From Gemmatimonadota bacterium (GTDB lineage Bacteria; Gemmatimonadota; Gemmatimonadetes; Gemmatimonadales; GWC2-71-9): a stretch of 6,764 nucleotides of DNA. The stretch's first letter is position 1. Each line of letters starts with the position of its first letter. The notes under the pieces were generated by a model. It was not told the DNA's origin and did not search any database. It saw nothing but the letters and a program-made list of their open reading frames with translations. Positions 5,582 to 6,764 of the stretch are shown here, piece by piece. Location: assembly GCA_003221075.1 (NCBI GenBank), contig QHUF01000190.1:1-6764 (forward strand), written 5' to 3'. The position numbers and the translations under genes were made by a program.

Positions 5582-6450
5582 CCGCGTACCAGGGCGGCGA
5601 CCGCGGCGGGGCCGCCGCGATGCGACCTCAGCCGATAGGCTTTGTAGGGTGAGTGCTCGATCGTTGCGACCTGCGGCGCGCTGCGGCGCGACCGCCCGTG
5701 CAGATCGAATCGCTCCGCCCCCATCGGAATCTCGTCGTACGCGCTCAGCGGCGTTCCCGCCGCGGCGAGATGAGCGTCGGTGAAGAAATATCGGAACCCC
5801 GCCTCCGCAACAAATTCCTCCGTGCCCGGGCGCTCGTCGGATGCGGGGGCACTCGGCAGCGGCGCCCACGGTCCGCGCGCGCGGTACGCGCACTCAGGGA
5901 GCCAGCACCCCGCGGGCGCTCGCCCGAACAGGCGCTCGTGTTCTGCCCGACCCAGCAGCAGCTGCAGGCGCACGCTCTCGTCGCGCCCGAGCAAAGGCAG
6001 GAACCCATGTGTTGCCGCCCCACCGATGATCTCGATATGGCCGGCTTCTTCGAGCGCACGAAACGCGGCGACCAGGTCGCCGTTCACGGATCGAAACAGC
6101 GCACGCAGGCTCTGCAGCCGATCGTACCAGTATCCCGCGACCGGGATCAGGTGTTCATCCACCGTCCCGGCAAAAGTGCCGGCTGCTTCGTCGCACGCCT
6201 TGAGTCGTTGCTCGAAGTACGCCTCGAGCTCCTCGGCGAACGCGGGCGCCGCGAGCTGGTTCGCGAGCACGGGCGTGAAGCCGATGGTGAGCGGTGACGG
6301 GACCCCGTCTGCCGCGAGGCGGCGCAACGTGTCGAGCAGCGGCAGGTAGGTATCGATGGCCGCTTCGCACAGCCAGTCGCTGCCGTGGGGCCAGCGGCCG
6401 TGGTTGAGCACGTACGGCAGATGACTATGGAGCGCGAGGACGAAGTCCAT
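5557..6450 (-). CDS. N-terminal fragment of GH57 branching enzyme
   Basis: 297 residues from ATG 6450 to TGA 5557-5559. Motifs: HSHLPYVLNHGRWPHG (8-23, family-typical first strand with His8 and His10), ATHGFLPLL (146-154), GCWLPECAYRARGPW (181-195, Glu186 as the expected catalytic nucleophile) and FRYFFTDAHL (219-228). Family character ends around residue 289 (AALVR); the last eight residues (GAASSSGA) are frameshifted read-through. The fragment lacks the acid/base aspartate and cannot form a complete active site alone. The start shares one base with the glgA stop (TGATG), so translation is probably coupled to glgA. Confidence 0.75.
   Translation of the reverse strand: MDFVLALHSHLPYVLNHGRWPHGSDWLCEAAIDTYLPLLDTLRRLAADGVPSPLTIGFTPVLANQLAAPAFAEELEAYFEQRLKACDEAAGTFAGTVDEHLIPVAGYWYDRLQSLRALFRSVNGDLVAAFRALEEAGHIEIIGGAATHGFLPLLGRDESVRLQLLLGRAEHERLFGRAPAGCWLPECAYRARGPWAPLPSAPASDERPGTEEFVAEAGFRYFFTDAHLAAAGTPLSAYDEIPMGAERFDLHGRSRRSAPQVATIEHSPYKAYRLRSHRGGPAAVAALVRGAASSSGA
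5602..5619. repeat. Perfect GC-only inverted repeat beside the GH57 deletion point
   Basis: CGCGGCGG (5602-5609) and CCGCCGCG (5612-5619) form an 8-bp stem with only GG between them, all G/C. The repeat lies within the last in-frame codons of the N-terminal GH57 fragment, about 20-40 bp from the point where the frame switches. Such a cruciform- or hairpin-prone element can promote replication slippage or loss of reads and misassembly. It is the obvious suspect for the missing segment. Confidence 0.65.
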
Positions 6451-6764
6451 CAGTCCGTCCCGCGACCCGTTCGCTCGGCGACCTCGAGCGCCTTCAGATA
6501 GACCGCGAGGTATTTGAGCGCCGACCGCTGCCAGTTGAAGTTCTTCGCCATCGCTTTGCGCATCCGCCCCTGCCAGCCGCGCTGGTCGTTGTACTGGCTC
6601 ACCGCCCGCTCGATCGTGGACGCGAGCGCCGGGATCGAAAACTCATCGAACAGGAAGCCGGTAATCCCGTCGTCGATGGTGTCGTTGAGACCGCCGGTCC
6701 GGCGGGCGACGGGGAGTGTGCCGTAGCGCTGCGCCCGCATCTGCGTGAGGCCGCACGGCTCGTA
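6450..6764 (-). CDS. glgA: Glycogen synthase (GT5), C-terminal 104 residues, N-terminus outside window
   Basis: The frame is open from the right edge to TGA at 6450-6452. It begins YEPCGLTQMRAQRYGT and continues into LPVARRTGGLNDTIDDG, the nucleotide-sugar and acceptor site block of bacterial glycogen synthases, in which the Glu of EPCGLTQ is a conserved catalytic residue. The remaining helices end in NFNWQRSALKYLAVY, the usual GlgA tail. The enzyme transfers glucose from ADP-glucose to the non-reducing end of growing alpha-1,4 glucan in the cytoplasm. Its stop codon overlaps the ATG of the GH57 branching enzyme by one base (TGATG), which gives an elongation-plus-branching operon. Family assignment is firm; about three-quarters of the protein is not visible. 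Confidence 0.9.
   Translation of the reverse strand, partial: YEPCGLTQMRAQRYGTLPVARRTGGLNDTIDDGITGFLFDEFSIPALASTIERAVSQYNDQRGWQGRMRKAMAKNFNWQRSALKYLAVYLKALEVAERTGRGTD

Larger units (their letters stand above)
4769..6450 (-). pseudogene. GH57 1,4-alpha-glucan branching enzyme, split by an internal deletion and frameshift
   Basis: Whole locus, ATG 6450 to TAG 4769-4771. Two reading frames together encode a GH57/DUF1957 branching enzyme, which cleaves alpha-1,4 glucan chains and re-attaches them as alpha-1,6 branches in glycogen. The N-terminal frame carries HSHLPYV and the nucleophile motif WLPECAYR. The C-terminal frame carries the acid/base motif SPFDTELFGHWWFEG. The switch occurs between AYRLRSHRGGPAAVAALVR and GGLKLWRVTG. 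From memory of the Thermus enzyme, whose equivalent of the missing segment reads about QVWSADYGYPG then YREFHRK, about 30 residues are absent, so roughly 90 nt not divisible by three are gone. Total length is near the family's usual 500-plus residues minus that block. Either the gene is inactive, or the copy in this assembly is collapsed. Its start overlaps the glgA stop (TGATG). Confidence 0.75.

Noticed and set aside
4856..5638. Plus-strand open frame (260 codons) opposite the GH57 C-terminal half
   Set aside because: The opposite strand carries unmistakable GH57 motifs; this frame shows none and converges with no supporting context.
5582..5893. Upstream extension of the GH57 C-terminal frame to an ATG at 5893
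   Set aside because: It overlaps well-conserved GH57 sequence in the other frame, and its translation is low-complexity with no family similarity.
5653..6349. Two plus-strand open frames opposite the GH57 N-terminal half
   Set aside because: Both are antisense to HSHLPYV and WLPECAYR-containing sequence, with Arg/Ser-rich translations typical of shadow frames.
1..6764. tRNA, rRNA, CRISPR arrays, insertion sequences, attachment sites
   Set aside because: No cloverleaf-like or rRNA-like conserved sequence, spaced repeat array, transposase motif or target-site duplication was found on reading. Gene density leaves no gene-free stretch over 300 bases.

Overview
The window is GC-rich (roughly two-thirds G+C by eye), densely packed bacterial DNA without RNA genes, insertion sequences or CRISPR repeats. 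Short gaps, overlapping start/stop codons and a glycogen synthase next to a family GH57 branching enzyme suggest a free-living high-GC bacterium. Gemmatimonadota, or a similar soil or uncultured phylum, is my best guess, from gene style only and with low confidence.

Layout: (1) Positions 1-3137, minus strand: three ATP-grasp ligase genes in a tight operon, transcribed right to left. The first two (1920-3137 and 688-1905) are paralogues of 405 residues each, 14 nt apart. The third (1-662) starts 25 nt further on, belongs to a different, RimK/glutathione-synthetase-like branch and runs off the left edge. (2) 3138-3208 (or to 3277, depending on start choice): divergent control region with inverted and direct repeats. 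(3) 3209-4758, plus strand: two alpha/beta-hydrolase (esterase-fold) genes joined by an ATGA overlap, each with a complete Ser-Asp-His set. (4) 4769-6764, minus strand: the end of a glycogen synthase (glgA, cut by the right edge) and a GH57 1,4-alpha-glucan branching enzyme. The branching enzyme is split into two reading frames, with about 30 conserved residues missing at the junction. It converges on the second hydrolase with a 10-bp gap.

How they may work together: glgA and the GH57 enzyme form a glycogen elongation/branching pair, although the branching gene as given here is broken. The more unusual part is the ATP-grasp trio facing two coupled hydrolases. ATP-grasp ligases join carboxylates to amines or similar nucleophiles through acyl-phosphates, so three in series could build a small amide or peptide-like product, and the hydrolases could trim, release or recycle it. 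No substrate can be read from the sequence, and the link between the two arms is an inference from divergent layout alone.
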